Assembly: GCA_905331475.1 (NCBI GenBank)
Contig: CAJNYU010001127.1
Coordinates: forward strand, 62,001-126,000
Direction: 5' to 3'
Source: Rotaria socialis
Taxonomy: Eukaryota; Rotifera; Eurotatoria; Philodinida; Philodinidae
DNA length: 64,000 nt
Made by a program: the position numbers and the translations under genes. Position 1 is the stretch's first letter. Each line of letters begins with the position of its first letter. Of the stretch, positions 25,701-36,844 are shown piece after piece. The notes below the pieces were generated by a model. It was not told the origin of the DNA. It saw only the letters and a list, made by a program, of their open reading frames with translations, and did not search any database.

Positions 25701-26756
25701 TTTTATAATTTTTTTTCATATGTTTTAAATTTTTTTGATGTTGAAAAGTTAGTTTGATGTTTTTATAAATTTATTTCTTACTTTATGAATTAATGATGTA
25801 TCGTCTTTAAGTATAGTTGGTTCCCAATCTGATGTTGTTGTCTATCGGTTAAAGAATTTTTGTTTTGTTATTTTAAATAAAAAATAAAATTTATTTAATA
25901 TAATACATGAAGTGTAAAATAATTAAGTGTTATTCCAAATGCAAATGGATGATTAGGTTTAGAAGATTTATCTTCATAGGTAATGTGAATATTTCGAATT
26001 GATAATTCAAGATTTCGAACTATTTGAAGTTGTATACGTTCAACAAACGTATCATTTTTATCATTTCCTTGAGGATTTTCTAAATTTTCATTAAATAATA
26101 AAAATAACAATCTTCATTGTTTTCAATAATTGTTATCTTACTTTCAGCTTCTCTTTGTTTTCGAAGTTCTTCAATTTTTCGAACTTCTTTCATTTTCATT
26201 TCATATTCGTCTTTTTCATCTCTTTGAGCATCATATTCAACTTCTATATTAGAAATCAAATAAAAACATTTCAATAATAACAAAAGAATAAACTCTACAC
26301 ACCCGTTTTGGGTACAACAAGTAAAAAAAGTCCTTCTATTGTCACCTTTGTTGGCTGTGTATATATATTTGTCCATGGAACTTGAAGTACTAGTTTTTCT
26401 AAAATGAAAATTAATAAAAAGAAAAAAACTTTCTAAAACATAGAACAGAATTGAACATACGTAGATAGCCAATAGATATAGTTACAGGAAGATTTAAATC
26501 GGCCTAGAATTAGACGTAAAATTAATTTTACTTTTTTCATTTAGAGAAAAATATATACCAATGCATTAGACTTGAGATATAGATTTTCCAAAACGACATT
26601 ACCTGCGAATCAATAATTGCTTCATACGAATCGAAAATTATCTTTCGTTCACTTACCGTTCCATAAATCAATTTTGAATTTTTTCGTATCTAAGTTGTCG
26701 ATATAATTACCCAAATATTTATCAAGTAAATAAACAATTATGTTTTCGAATACCAT
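7922..26756 (-). CDS. VPS13: VPS13 bridge-like lipid transfer protein (A/C type)
   Basis: Rod-shaped lipid channel at membrane contact sites that moves bulk phospholipid between organelles. Exon 1 (26657-26756) opens [20 protein letters not shown], the VPS13 chorein N-terminus, followed by [14 protein letters not shown] and [28 protein letters not shown] occurs at about 15790-15830. The adaptor-binding repeats and ATG2-like C-terminus follow. Last exons: 8155-8284, 8017-8097 and 7922-7969, ending in MHSVGL and stop. Many small exons are separated by introns mostly of 50-70 nt; four are long (10787-12006, 15001-15719, 17673-18407, 19798-21464). I estimate 3,300-3,800 aa without an exact count. 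No ubiquitin-associated domain was noticed, which with the N-terminus favours VPS13A/C over VPS13D. No break was found in the exons checked, but not every middle exon was verified. Confidence 0.93.
10249..10276. repeat. (AAAT)n microsatellite in a VPS13 intron
   Basis: About seven AAAT/AATA units inside a short intron of VPS13. Confidence 0.85.
10787..12006 (-). other. long VPS13 intron (1,220 nt)
   Basis: Bounded by a GTAAGA donor (12001-12006) and an AG acceptor (10787-10788 on the reverse strand), both consistent with reading phase. It is far longer than most introns of this gene. It holds a tRNA-like relic at about 11153-11225 and otherwise AT-rich sequence with no coding potential seen. 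Confidence 0.7.
11153..11225 (-). repeat. tRNA-like / SINE-head relic
   Basis: On the reverse strand TAGTTTAGTGGTTA resembles a pol III A box and GTTCGAATCTC a B box, about 43 nt apart as in a tRNA. The T-arm and acceptor stems do not pair well, so it is not called as a functional tRNA. It is probably a decayed tRNA copy or the head of a tRNA-derived SINE inserted in the intron. Confidence 0.45.
12007..14455 (-). other. VPS13 adaptor-binding (VAB / SHR-BD) repeat region
   Basis: In yeast Vps13 this beta-sandwich region binds adaptors that choose the target membrane. Here it shows the usual repeated strands: [20 protein letters not shown] (about 14350-14440), [15 protein letters not shown] (about 13770-13820), [19 protein letters not shown] (about 13110-13170), and [19 protein letters not shown] (about 12250-12310). 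[12 protein letters not shown] lies near 12055-12090. It is spread over many small exons. Confidence 0.75.
15001..15719 (-). other. long VPS13 intron (719 nt)
   Basis: The donor GTAAGT follows the exon encoding WEPLIEPI and the acceptor AG precedes GCATTACCAGTACG (reverse strand). AT-rich; no feature seen inside. Confidence 0.65.
17673..18407 (-). other. long VPS13 intron (735 nt)
   Basis: GT donor at about 18406-18407 and AG acceptor at 17673-17674 (reverse strand). It holds an isolated B-box-like GGTTCAAATCTCCC near 17757 (forward strand) with no matching A box, and a short AAGTCATGAAT duplication near 18238-18260. No coding sequence seen. Confidence 0.65.
19798..21464 (-). other. longest VPS13 intron (1,667 nt)
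   Basis: The GTAAGA donor follows the exon encoding EKTMLKHG and the AG acceptor is at 19798-19799 (reverse strand). It contains only short overlapping ORFs on both strands (20381-20651), an (ATCA)n tract near 20221, and no recognisable element ends. Confidence 0.65.
25890..26756 (-). other. VPS13 N-terminal chorein region
   Basis: These exons encode the lipid-entry end of VPS13. After the start come [11 protein letters not shown] and [12 protein letters not shown], the conserved strands that begin the hydrophobic groove. A charged, coiled linker follows ([20 protein letters not shown], about 26150-26240), then [20 protein letters not shown] and HITYEDKSS (about 25960-26060). This order matches VPS13A/C. 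The donor after exon 1 is GTAAGT at 26651-26656. Confidence 0.85.
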
Positions 26757-27204
26757 TTTGATTGCATCTATTAAATATTATAGTTATGATATTTATCAAT
26801 AGCTAGGCAGAAAATAAAAATTAATCTTAAATTGAAAACAAAATTCTGTATATTTAGAAAATAAAATGATAGTTTCTATTATTGATGTCTATTATCATCT
26901 TCAAATATAGAATATCTAGAATAGTTTATATAAGTGTGACTATGTATAGTGTTCGAAAAGTATCCACAACTAAGACGTAGCTTGTCTAAAGTACGATTAT
27001 ATCGTGAAATTGTTCTTAGGATTTGATTAACAAGTAAAATCTATGCTATATAACAGTACTAGGAAGCTTTTTAGTCTTTTAATATCGGAAAAGTAGTAAT
27101 ATCAACTCAGAAAAATAATTAATTTTAACCAAAACCAAAAAATTAGACATGTATATTAGATGATTCGTACGTGCACTTGATGCACTTGATTAGTCTATAT
27201 ATAT
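26757..27204. other. VPS13 upstream region
   Basis: About 450 bp of AT-rich DNA between the VPS13 start codon and the palindromic element. The promoter and 5' UTR should lie here or beyond; no clear core promoter motif is visible. Confidence 0.4.
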
Positions 27205-27794
27205 GTCGTAGGATAGATTAAAATCCAGTACAGTTTTAAATCGAACTAGGACAGATTAAAATTTTAATTTTTCCTAGTTCAGATTAAAATTTTAAAGTGA
27301 ACTAGTTGACTTCGAAATGCATTTTAATCTCAACTAGTTGACTTTAAAATTTTGATCTGAACTAGGACACATTAAAATGTTTAGTCAAATTATCCGTGGC
27401 TGGCTGGTTGAAGATACGCGTTGGGGTGACGACAAGGGTCTATGGTGAATGATGATGGGTGAAGATGGAACTATTACCCGCGTCCTCGCGCTCGCCTTCA
27501 CTTTCACCTATTATCCATCCAAATGTGTATATTTCAATCTGAACTAGTTCAAATCAAAATATTTTAATCTGTCCTGGTTCAGATCAAAATATTTGAAACT
27601 GTTCTAGTTCAGTTTAAAATATTTTGATTTTTCCTAGTTCAGATCAAAATTTTAAAGTCAACTAGTTGAGATTAAAATGCATTTCGAAGTCAACTAGTTC
27701 ACTTTAAAATTTTAATCTGAACTAGGAAAAATTAAAATTTTAATCTGTCCTAGTTCGATTTAAAACTGTACTGGATTTTAATCTATCCTACGAC
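27205..27794. mobile_element. palindromic MITE-like element with GC-rich core
   Basis: The termini GTCGTAGGATAGATTAAAAT and their exact reverse complement bound 590 bp. The arms match almost perfectly for about 170 bp each and are built from repeats of AACTAG plus TTTAAAAT-type units. Both ends are flanked by ATATATAT (27197-27204 and 27795-27802), a possible 8-bp target duplication, though low complexity. The middle (about 27390-27525) is not palindromic and is markedly GC-richer than its surroundings. It has no coding capacity, so it is a non-autonomous DNA element. Confidence 0.75.
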
Positions 27795-29373
27795 ATATAT
27801 ATTATGTGATCGATGAAGTTGATTCTTATCATGCAGCAAGATTTAGTGTTTTCTATTTTTGAAAAATGAGTTATTTAGGATGTTTTCTATCGATAGATAT
27901 AAGGTAGTTGAAATTTTATAACGTCAATCAACTCATTTATGCACTATTTTCATAGGCCCACATGACAGAACGATAAAAAGACAAACATGATTTTAATATA
28001 AAGAAAAATGATTAAAAAAGTGCTAATTAAGTGGATAGTTATACATCGAATTTCAATTAACGGTGAATTACTTTTTTGTTCAATCTCGAATAGAAATATC
28101 AACAAAAAAAAGTCAATATTACTTTGTTTAGCTTGATAGATATACAAAACAATTAGTCTTCCTTATTGTATGACACATTATGCTTCGGTTAGCAAACAGA
28201 ATGTGACGCTTCACTGATCAAGCTTTTGAAAATAGTTTTTTTCGAGAAGGACATATATCAAATACATCAATCGATGCAGTTTTCTGCACTGAATATAAAT
28301 TTAACTTTTTCTCTTTACAAAACAAGTACTTTGCCAACCAAAATCTGTTTTTACACTTTTTTTAAATTTTCTTTAGAATTCTGTTCACAAAGATATTCTT
28401 TTCAAAAATGCTTACTGATACATCGTGCGGTAGAAAATTTTATTCTCTACAAACTGTTAAATTTATGCTGAGCTTTGCTTCTCAAGATAACTTGTATCTT
28501 CTTGTCAAATCAACATACTGTGTAGATGATCACAGTCGATATCGGATACAGCCATTTCAGTTTTTTTTACAACGGGTATATGAAGAGAAAACATCAGTGA
28601 CTATGAAAATCGAATAGATCTGAACAAGTGAAGTGACTCAAAACTGAAGGAAAAAATATATTGTAAGGGTATGACATTTAGTCATTTTGTATTTTTTTTA
28701 TCTAACTATAAGTAATTTTGAAAATTCTTTTTTACCAGTTAGAAACCCATTGGATACTTTACATAACTTCATTTAGTGCCATTACATTTGAAGAAATACT
28801 ATTATGAGAAAAAGAAACTATCTAGCGTAGTAGCAACGTTAAGCAATGATAAAACGTTTCTGGAATATTGTGACTTGCAATAAAAACAAGTCATTATCAT
28901 ACCATAAGTAGAGAATGATAAGTGACATCGAATGATTTCTGAACGAACTTTCTATCTGTTCGATTTTTTGAGATAATTACAAAGAGCTATCTCAAAAAAT
29001 GTAATGCTATTACGTTTGGACAAACCAACATAATCAGTAATGCAATTTTTATACGTGATCCTGTTTAAAATAAATTCGGTAATTCAAAAAACAAATATAC
29101 ATGTTATTTTTCTCGCTAAGTCAATATGTAGAAAAATATTCAACATAAATTAATTTAAAGCTAATCTTTATTTATCTGAAATATTTTTTACCAAATAAAA
29201 CAATGTATTTTATTCATTAATCTCTCATATTATTGAAATTAATCATCAACATTACTTGAATAAGATATCATATCTTATTTGTTTGCAATTAGTTATTTTT
29301 TTTTTCTGTTTGTCATTCAATAATAAAATGAGATAATATACAAAAGAAAAAGAAAAAAGGACTTGTGTCTTAT
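27795..29373. other. intergenic DNA, nothing recognised
   Basis: AT-rich with short low-quality ORFs (28226-28617) and no splice support. The last 200 bp should be the 3' UTR of the fibrinogen-domain gene. Confidence 0.45.
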
Positions 29374-30879
29374 TCACGTAAGCATTTCGGTATTAAAACC
29401 AGTAGGTCTAACTTTCATTGCACATGATTTTAATGAATATTTTGCACCCAACCAATTATTCCAAAAAACTCCTGTCGCAGTTGAATCGTTTCCACGTAAA
29501 TAAAGTCCATTTAGATTTGCTAAGGTACAGCCAGCATGCCACCAGCCACTCTTGTAATTTTCAGCACATTGTCCTGACATAGATTGATCATTGTCTTGAT
29601 CACGTGTTGTAAAGCGCATACCACGATTATATGATAGTGAATCACCACCAGTTGATGTTGTCATGTAGCGACCTAAATTTAATGTATATTTTGTTTGTTC
29701 ATCCGTTACAAAAAACCATTCGTAATCAACAAAACGTGATTGATCGTTGAAATCTTCCATGTCAATATGAAGACGATATTCATCTTGATTTGTTAACGCA
29801 TGAATCTTTTCGTTTCCAAGCCAAAAATCACGATTAAGATCACCGAAGCCACGTTTATAAGATGACCATGTAACAAAAAAATTTGATTGTTGATTGTAAT
29901 CACCACGACGTTGTAGAACTGTCCATCCACCTCCATCGGTATCCATATCGCAGAAAACTCGAAAAGGTTTTGGACTTGTTCGAGGCCTTTCAATATATAA
30001 AAGTTTCTCATACTTATTGATTAGTTTTCTTCTTCTTCATCTTACCATATTTCGTACATTCCACTTGTTCGTTTTCCAGCTAAATAAACTTCACTACAAT
30101 CCATAAATGCAAATTCACGCGAAGGTACTAATCCATTGACTGCTATACGTGCGCATGGTCCACCAGCTATAACTGATGTTGTATCATTATCAGAATTTTC
30201 AATTCGCGATGGTGATATTGTTGAATTCGTTAGACTAACACCATTTGAATTCGGATTTGATACTGCTTGTGATGGAATAGTAGATGAAAGTATTAATTGA
30301 TCGGGTGAAGGTGAAGAACTTGAAATAGCTGTGGTACTACTTTCTGAAAGGAAAATAAGTTTTCTATATAATAAATAGATTTTTTTATACAAAAAACATA
30401 TTTACCTCCCGGCGCACCTATTGAAGTCGATGCTGGGATTGTTTCACATTGATCTTCACATGAAAATCCAGAAACAGTACATGTACATACTAAAAAAATT
30501 ATTATATATAGATATATGTATGTATATTGTTATGTGCAATAATGTTTTATGTAGCTTTACCTTTGCAAGTATTGGCACCCACACGGATTTTTCCATTGAT
30601 TGGAATTTCAACTATTAGATTGAATTAATATTAAATAATGTTATGAAATCAATAAGAACAAAATAAAAACTATAACTTACTTCGTCCATCATCAGTCTTA
30701 CACGTCAGGTCGTCAATTAATTTTCCGTTTGCAACTAGAACAGTATCTAAATGAACTATCTATAAAATTGATTCTTAATGTTATTCTTTCATACTTGCTC
30801 CATTTGTATTTGCTATAGGTGCACTATTCGCATGGTAGATAATTAAGCAAACAAAAAGCAAGATTGGAAATATATTCAT
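29374..30879 (-). CDS. secreted fibrinogen-related domain protein
   Basis: Extracellular lectin-like protein of the ficolin/tenascin-type FReD family, which binds sugars or acetyl groups and often serves in innate recognition or matrix. Six exons in perfect phase (30795-30879, 30681-30755, 30561-30611, 30406-30489, 30046-30343, 29374-29986) give 401 aa. Residues 1-19 are a signal peptide (MNIFPILLFVCLIIYHANS). A small Cys-rich region follows (CTCTVSGFSCEDQC, about 72-85), then a Ser/Thr/Pro-rich linker (about 98-150). The fibrinogen C-terminal domain spans about 160-396: VFCDMDTDGGGWTVLQRR, FWLGNEKIHALT, the calcium-site DQDND, and CAENYKSGWWHAGC, ending KVRP. All the domain's usual landmarks are present. 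No transmembrane segment or collagen repeat is seen, so the partner and ligand cannot be named. Confidence 0.92.
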
Positions 30880-30996
30880 ATTTGTTTAGAATGCAAAACC
30901 AAGTACAAAACGATAGAAAAGAACAAATGTATCTTGTTTCTGTATGAAGAGATGAATGATATACTAGGTCAGAACGATGCTCTGTTAAACAGAGCG

Positions 30997-31025
30997 AGCG
31001 AGAGAGAGAGAGAGAGAGAGAGAGA
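30997..31025. repeat. (GA)n tract upstream of the fibrinogen-domain gene
   Basis: About 29 bp of GA repeats, 120 bp upstream of the start codon. It could be a promoter-proximal GAGA-type tract, but this is inference only. Confidence 0.85.
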
Positions 31026-31561
31026 ATTAGTTGTTAAAGCAGAGATGAAACACAAAAGAGCTATTGATGTGTGATAGATATGGACACATGCGCTTCAATC
31101 GAAAGGTCGAGGCCAAAATGCCTTAGTTAACATACGATTCGAACTAATGATACACTAGAAATTACCATCAGATATAACGATGCCTTGATAATAACGAGGT
31201 ATCAACGAAAAAAATGCCAATTATGTGTCTGTCAAAAAAGCATCACAAAACAAGAAAACACTTGGTACTGCTGTCCAGGGATAAAAAATGACACACTGAT
31301 AATAATGATAGATAATTGTCTCCTGATGAATAAATAGTTCTAAGAGCAAATTAGTAGAATGCCAGACACGAACACATATACATAAGATTGTATCAGTTGT
31401 TCTTCGAGTTTCTATGTATCATTCTTACTTGTTATGATAACCGTCTGTTAAGTACATCTTTATGTCAATGATTTTTTTGACAAGAGTAGAATCATTATGA
31501 ATACGAAAGAGGCATGACGTATATATTAATAATAATTTTGCACACTGAAATTCGAAAACAC

Positions 31562-31567
31562 TTTATT
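31562..31567 (-). terminator. poly(A) signal of the MDR oxidoreductase gene
   Basis: TTTATT on the forward strand is AATAAA on the transcript strand, about 78 nt past the stop codon. Confidence 0.55.
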
Positions 31568-31644
31568 TTTATGGAGATATTTTATAAACGATAAACTACA
31601 ATAAATTTAATGTACATTGAAATCAAACATATTCAGAAAATCAT

Positions 31645-33173
31645 TTAATCATCGGCTATTTTAATAACAGCTTTGCCGAAATTTTTTCCTTTGAAAATTC
31701 CGACAATTGCTTCAGGAGCTTTTTCCAAACCTTTCGTCACATCTTCTTTGACTTTCAATTCACCATTAGCAATCCATTTGGGTACTTTCGAGTAAAATTC
31801 TCTATTAAAGTTTTCATCTTTTGCATGATCCAAAATAATAAAGCCTTGAAGTGTAAGTCGTTTTCGAACAACTAAGATAAGATTACGAATGCCGCTATCA
31901 TTAGATTTATGAAACTGTGAAATCATGCCACATTCAACAAAACGAGCATGATCAGCGGCAGCATCAAGCGCTGCTTCAAGTTGTTCACCGCCAACGTTAT
32001 CGAAATAAATATTTAATGGACCAAATTTAGCAAGTTCTGCTTTTACATTAGCTGTTTTATAATTAAATGCATGATCAAAACAAAGTTCTTTTTGAAGCCA
32101 TTCTACTTTATCATCTGTACCAGCTGATCCTATTACTTTGAGACCTTCACGTTTAGCTAAACGAAAATAAGGCAAGTTAGTGCTGATGAGAAATCGAACT
32201 TCATGATAGGGAATATTGAAATTTTTACAAATTATATTATAACAACAAAATAAAATTTAGTGAAATTTTCAATACAATGAAAAATTTATTTTTGACTACA
32301 TAATGTTTTCACAACTGTTACTCCTGGTTAAAATTTCAATCAGTCACTAATATTTTTATTATGTATTTATTTGAATAGTCGAATTATACACGTTAACAAT
32401 TTTGAAAATAAAAACATTCTTTTTCTCTTAAAAACTCAGTAATGTCGAAAACGATGAAGATAACACGAGGTTAACATACCGAGTTGTCCAACAATCTGAC
32501 CAACAGCTCCTGAAGCTCCGGTAATGAAAATTGTTTCATCCTTCTTTGGTTTTCCAATATGGTATAAACCATAGAAAGCTGTTTGTCCTGACATTCCAGC
32601 AGCTCCTACCCAAGTAGTTAGTGGTAAGCCAAGTTTGAGTTCTTCATCACTTAGAATACGAAGTGATTCAGTCTGATCTTTTGAATGAACTGTATATTCT
32701 TCATATGCTCCTTGTCCATAAACAAATTGGCCAGCTTTATATTTATTATTATCTGACTTAACAATTTTACCGACGAAGAAATTTGTCAATGGTTGATTGA
32801 GTTCAAATGCTTCTACATAACTTTTCGTTCCAATTGGTCTCATGCGTCCTCTCATGTATGGATCAATGGATATGGCAAGATTTTTTGTTACAATGCCACC
32901 TTGTGTGTTAACACAGTCAACGTTGATTGTTCGATTTTTAACATATCTAATATGTTTTCCAGCTTCAGGATAGCTAGATGGAATTGCAGCAAAAATAACA
33001 GCAGCATTTTGAACAAATCCAGTGCTTTTAGTTGAATAATTTTTAAACTTGTGTTGGATTAGCTGATGAAAATTAGTTAGACACAATTTTTCTTTTTCAA
33101 ATAGCACAGATATCGTTTGTCGTGTTGCATTTGTAGAATAGAATGAGAGAGATAATTTTTTACATGCAAACAT
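31645..33173 (-). CDS. MDR-family NADP-dependent oxidoreductase (prostaglandin reductase-like)
   Basis: Zinc-independent medium-chain dehydrogenase/reductase that would use NADPH to reduce the double bond of alkenals, enones or 15-oxo-prostaglandins. Two exons (32480-33173 and 31645-32156, intron 323 nt) join in phase to 401 aa. Residues about 70-215 are the catalytic fold: AISIDPYMRGRM (100-111), FVGKIVKS, and YGLYHIGKPKKDETIFITGA. The Rossmann loop GASGAVG is at 219-225, and IYFDNVGGE and VECGMISQ follow in exon 2, all typical of the PTGR1/2 group. The first ~65 residues precede the family core and are rich in Ser, Lys and Arg with few acids, so they could be a mitochondrial presequence; the second half has no family counterpart. 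The substrate cannot be told from sequence. Confidence 0.9.
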
Positions 33174-36100
33174 TATAATGAATGTAAAGTGATAGAAAGA
33201 AATTAGTAGATAATAATGTGGGCAATGAAATTATTGTAATAGTAATGACCATACGGTCAAATGAATTGAACAAGCATCATCCACTATCTGCAAATTTCAT
33301 ATATATGAATCATATATTCATCTAAAAATCGAGCAATAAAAATCGAACAGATGAATCATTCGAGATATCCACACATTACCATATGTTTTTTGTTAATTAT
33401 TATTATCAGACTCATAAAGTGTTATGAATAGTTTCATCCTCCTTGAAAAAAAAATGAATCATGACTTGTACATCACTTATGCATAAACAACGAAGAAAAG
33501 CTTCAATTTATTCGATCTAGATAGATACTAGATTCAAAAATATAATTAAGATTAATCCTGATACCCCAATAGAAACAGATTGAAAAGCAGAGTCATATGC
33601 TACGAATCATTGTAGTCAACAATCTATGAAACACAACAATCAGAAGAGCAAAATATGTGAAGTTCCATAGTGGAAGTATGTTTAAGATGATAATTCTCTT
33701 CAAAGTAGACATGTACACAAAAAATATTCAAGGAATCACATAAAAATGTTTTGTCGTTCAGAAGAGATTTTGATTTTGTAAGTGAAGCTTAGAAAAAAAA
33801 TATTTAGGACCACTAGTAATAGACAACATCGGAATGATTCTTTATTCATACTCACATGTTGAACGACCAATATCATAATTGATGGGTTGCATCATATGGA
33901 AATAAATTAATTGTTATCATACCTACGTTCTAGCTACCAAAAATGAGCCGCAACACAAGATTATTCTCTCATGGTTTTTCTAATTTTTTGTAAAAATAAT
34001 GAGCTCTCAAAATAATTCCATCGTACATTTTATTCAAAAAAAAAATGTATTTCAATGTCTTCTCTTTCGATCTCTCTCAAAATATTAGAGTAAACATGCG
34101 ATAATTTACCAAAACTTTACATCAATCCACTGTAGCTTTTTTAAGGGCGAGAAAAGTGAACTTGAAGTCGGAAAATAGTTGAAAATGCACCATTTGAAGT
34201 AGCTTCAAGTACAAAAGGCAGTTGTTCTCCCTTGAGTTTTTAGTCAGCTTTTCGAGAGAACACAAGTAACATACATTCATCGAATCTGAAGTTCTACATC
34301 GATTGATACGTTGTTTCATCTATCAATCAATCATGTGACATGTAAAACAGAGAATATATATATATATACCTTGAATAAAAATTTGATGGTAGTTGTTCCA
34401 AGTTTTGATATTTTTTCTAAAATCTCTAATTGATCTTTGATGACAGCAAGTGACATCCATGAATAGTTCTTTGGATTATGTATAAGCAACTTTATCTATT
34501 AAACTTTGATTAATCAACCAATATTTCATAGAAGAAAAGACCTCTGGAAGTGTATATACTGGATGTGAATATGCTGTAGTTAACTCACACTTACGTAAGT
34601 CAATTTGTAGTGCAATTTTTTTATCTTTAGAATGAATTTATATGAGATACATGAAGACTTAATTGTTGCTTAATACTCTTGTTAATGCTGTATACAAAGC
34701 GTGAAAGAGATGTTGTCAACATTCTAATTAAAATAAGAAAAAGAAATTAGTTAAAACATCCAATTGTTCCTGCAAGTTTATTTCAATAGAAAAGTAAAAC
34801 AAGGAAACTAGAATGCAAATTATTGGAATAATATATAATTTTGATAAGTCAATATTTTTATTTACGACAGATTATGACATGATATTTATTATTATCGCAA
34901 TAGTTATTTTCTTATTAGATGAGATAGAAAAATATGCATACGAAAAGCAATTTAAATCCATTGAAGAATTGCAGCTGATAGAGAATCTATAAAGTCGCAG
35001 TTCAGCTATGTTGAAAAATTTAGTATGGTGCTTCAAATTCAAATTACAATGCAGGTTTTCACATTAGAGCTATGAAAATAAATAAAATAATAAGCTCTTT
35101 AATTAATTTGTGCAAGTTATTATTTACCCATAGAGATTTATTTCATAGCTACAACTCTTTTATAACTGAAAACTAAATGAATATAATTTTATTCTAAGTT
35201 TCATATTAACTTATTTTGATAGATTCTTGCACATTTTCAGCAATGTATAATTAAAATAAATGTGGAAACTTCGGATTTCATCCGAGAGTTATGTGTACTG
35301 CAAAAAGTGCATGGGACATATGAATCATTTTAGAATGTTTGAACACCAAAATTATCATGAGAAACTAGGCAATTTGATTTCTGGATGCAGTTTTTGTGCA
35401 CTTTGAGACCTTTTTCAGGCAATGTTTCGTTAGAAAACTACGATTTAGTTCAAAACTAATATCAGATTCGGAATCAACGTTTAAAAATTGAGTCGATTTA
35501 TATATGTTGTGGATAATTCTGAGAAGAATATTTTGTTTGAAAAAATCCCTGTACTCCCCCTCAGGGATGGTCTGGTCAAAAATGAGAATTTTTTCGATAA
35601 CTCAGCCATTTCTTGGCGGATCCTTCTCATCTTCGAACTCGACCGAAATATTGACGAGACAATTCTGTGCACAAAATTTCAGCTCAATCGAATGTAATTG
35701 TGAAGAGTTATCGAATAAACGGCCGGACACACTGACCGATTCTATAGTGTACTCTTTTGTTTTTTTTGAGTACACAAAAACTGATACCTGAAACAGCAAA
35801 TAAATATATTTAGTCATTATAGTAATATTTTGGTTCTTTTTAACACTTAGTTTTACATAATTGATTCATTAGCAAAATAAATTAAAAAATGAATGTCAAT
35901 TTAATTTTTTTTCTTTTATTTGTAAATTAATACAAAGTATGAATCAAAATTCGGTAGCTGAAAATCTCAAAATGCTGCAAAAAAAACATCTTAATATTCT
36001 ACGCATAATTGAACAAAACAAAGTATTGTTAATAAAACGTAAGAAAACAAGACGGTAACAGTTTGCTTGTTTTTACAAGCATGATAAATATGCAGATTCT

Positions 36101-36844
36101 TTCGATACACATAAAAGAGAAAGAGGATGATAGATCAGTGGCATATCAGGAACACGATTGAATAAAATGCGTGTTGCTAAAGAATTTAAATAGTCTTTTG
36201 TTTTGTGACTTTTAAAATATTACCGAACGAGAGGATGTGAAGAAAAAATTACACTCAAGCTATTAGTAATTTATTCTTCCACTTCAAAATAAAATGACAG
36301 TCTTATCCGATGTAGACAATCTGTTGTAAGTTTTATCGTACCTTCATCAACAAACAACGAATAAAATTACTTTCCAATTTAAAAAACATCAATCGTTGAT
36401 TTAATCTTTCAAACAACCTTGCCATAATATGGCAGTGATAGCAATTTAATATAAATGTTAAAATATTAAAAACAAAACAAATCCTATAATCAAAGGCAGT
36501 AAATGAATGCTAGTAGACGTCAAACTTTAGTTTTTTTCGTTGTTTTCTTTCTTTGTTTTTATATGATATCTTGCGAAACAATAAAAATATTTTTTGTCTA
36601 GACGGAAAATTTCATGGCCTTCGACTTGTAAAAAGTTGTCTTTTCTCGGAGAAAGTTCAAAATAATGAAAAATCGTGATGCGCACAATGGCCTTTCATGG
36701 GCAACTTAGAATGGCATCGCATCACAACGCCATTTAAATACGATTGAGACAAAAAGACGTGTAGGTGAATAGCTAATCGTGACTTATCATTGATTTTACT
36801 GAGTTACAAGTGCTAAATCATCATTGTGGTTAGATATTAAAATC
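33174..36844. other. intergenic DNA, including a GC-richer patch near 35,530-35,740
   Basis: Mostly AT-rich without supported genes. The patch at about 35530-35740 is less AT-rich and has overlapping ORFs on both strands (35481-35817) that cannot all be real. Just after it GTGTACTC and GAGTACAC form a small inverted repeat (about 35745-35775). It may be an old repeat, but no family is recognised. The last ~300 bp should hold the carbonic anhydrase promoter. Confidence 0.4.

Noticed and set aside
28226..28617. Two overlapping forward ORFs downstream of the palindromic element
   Set aside because: Hydrophobic, AT-driven composition and no homology recognised.
35481..35817. Four overlapping ORFs on both strands
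   Set aside because: Mutually exclusive and short; better explained by a GC-richer patch with few stop codons.
36824..36844. Upstream extension of the carbonic anhydrase by seven codons
   Set aside because: It would need a TTG start; the ATG at 36845 gives a proper signal peptide.
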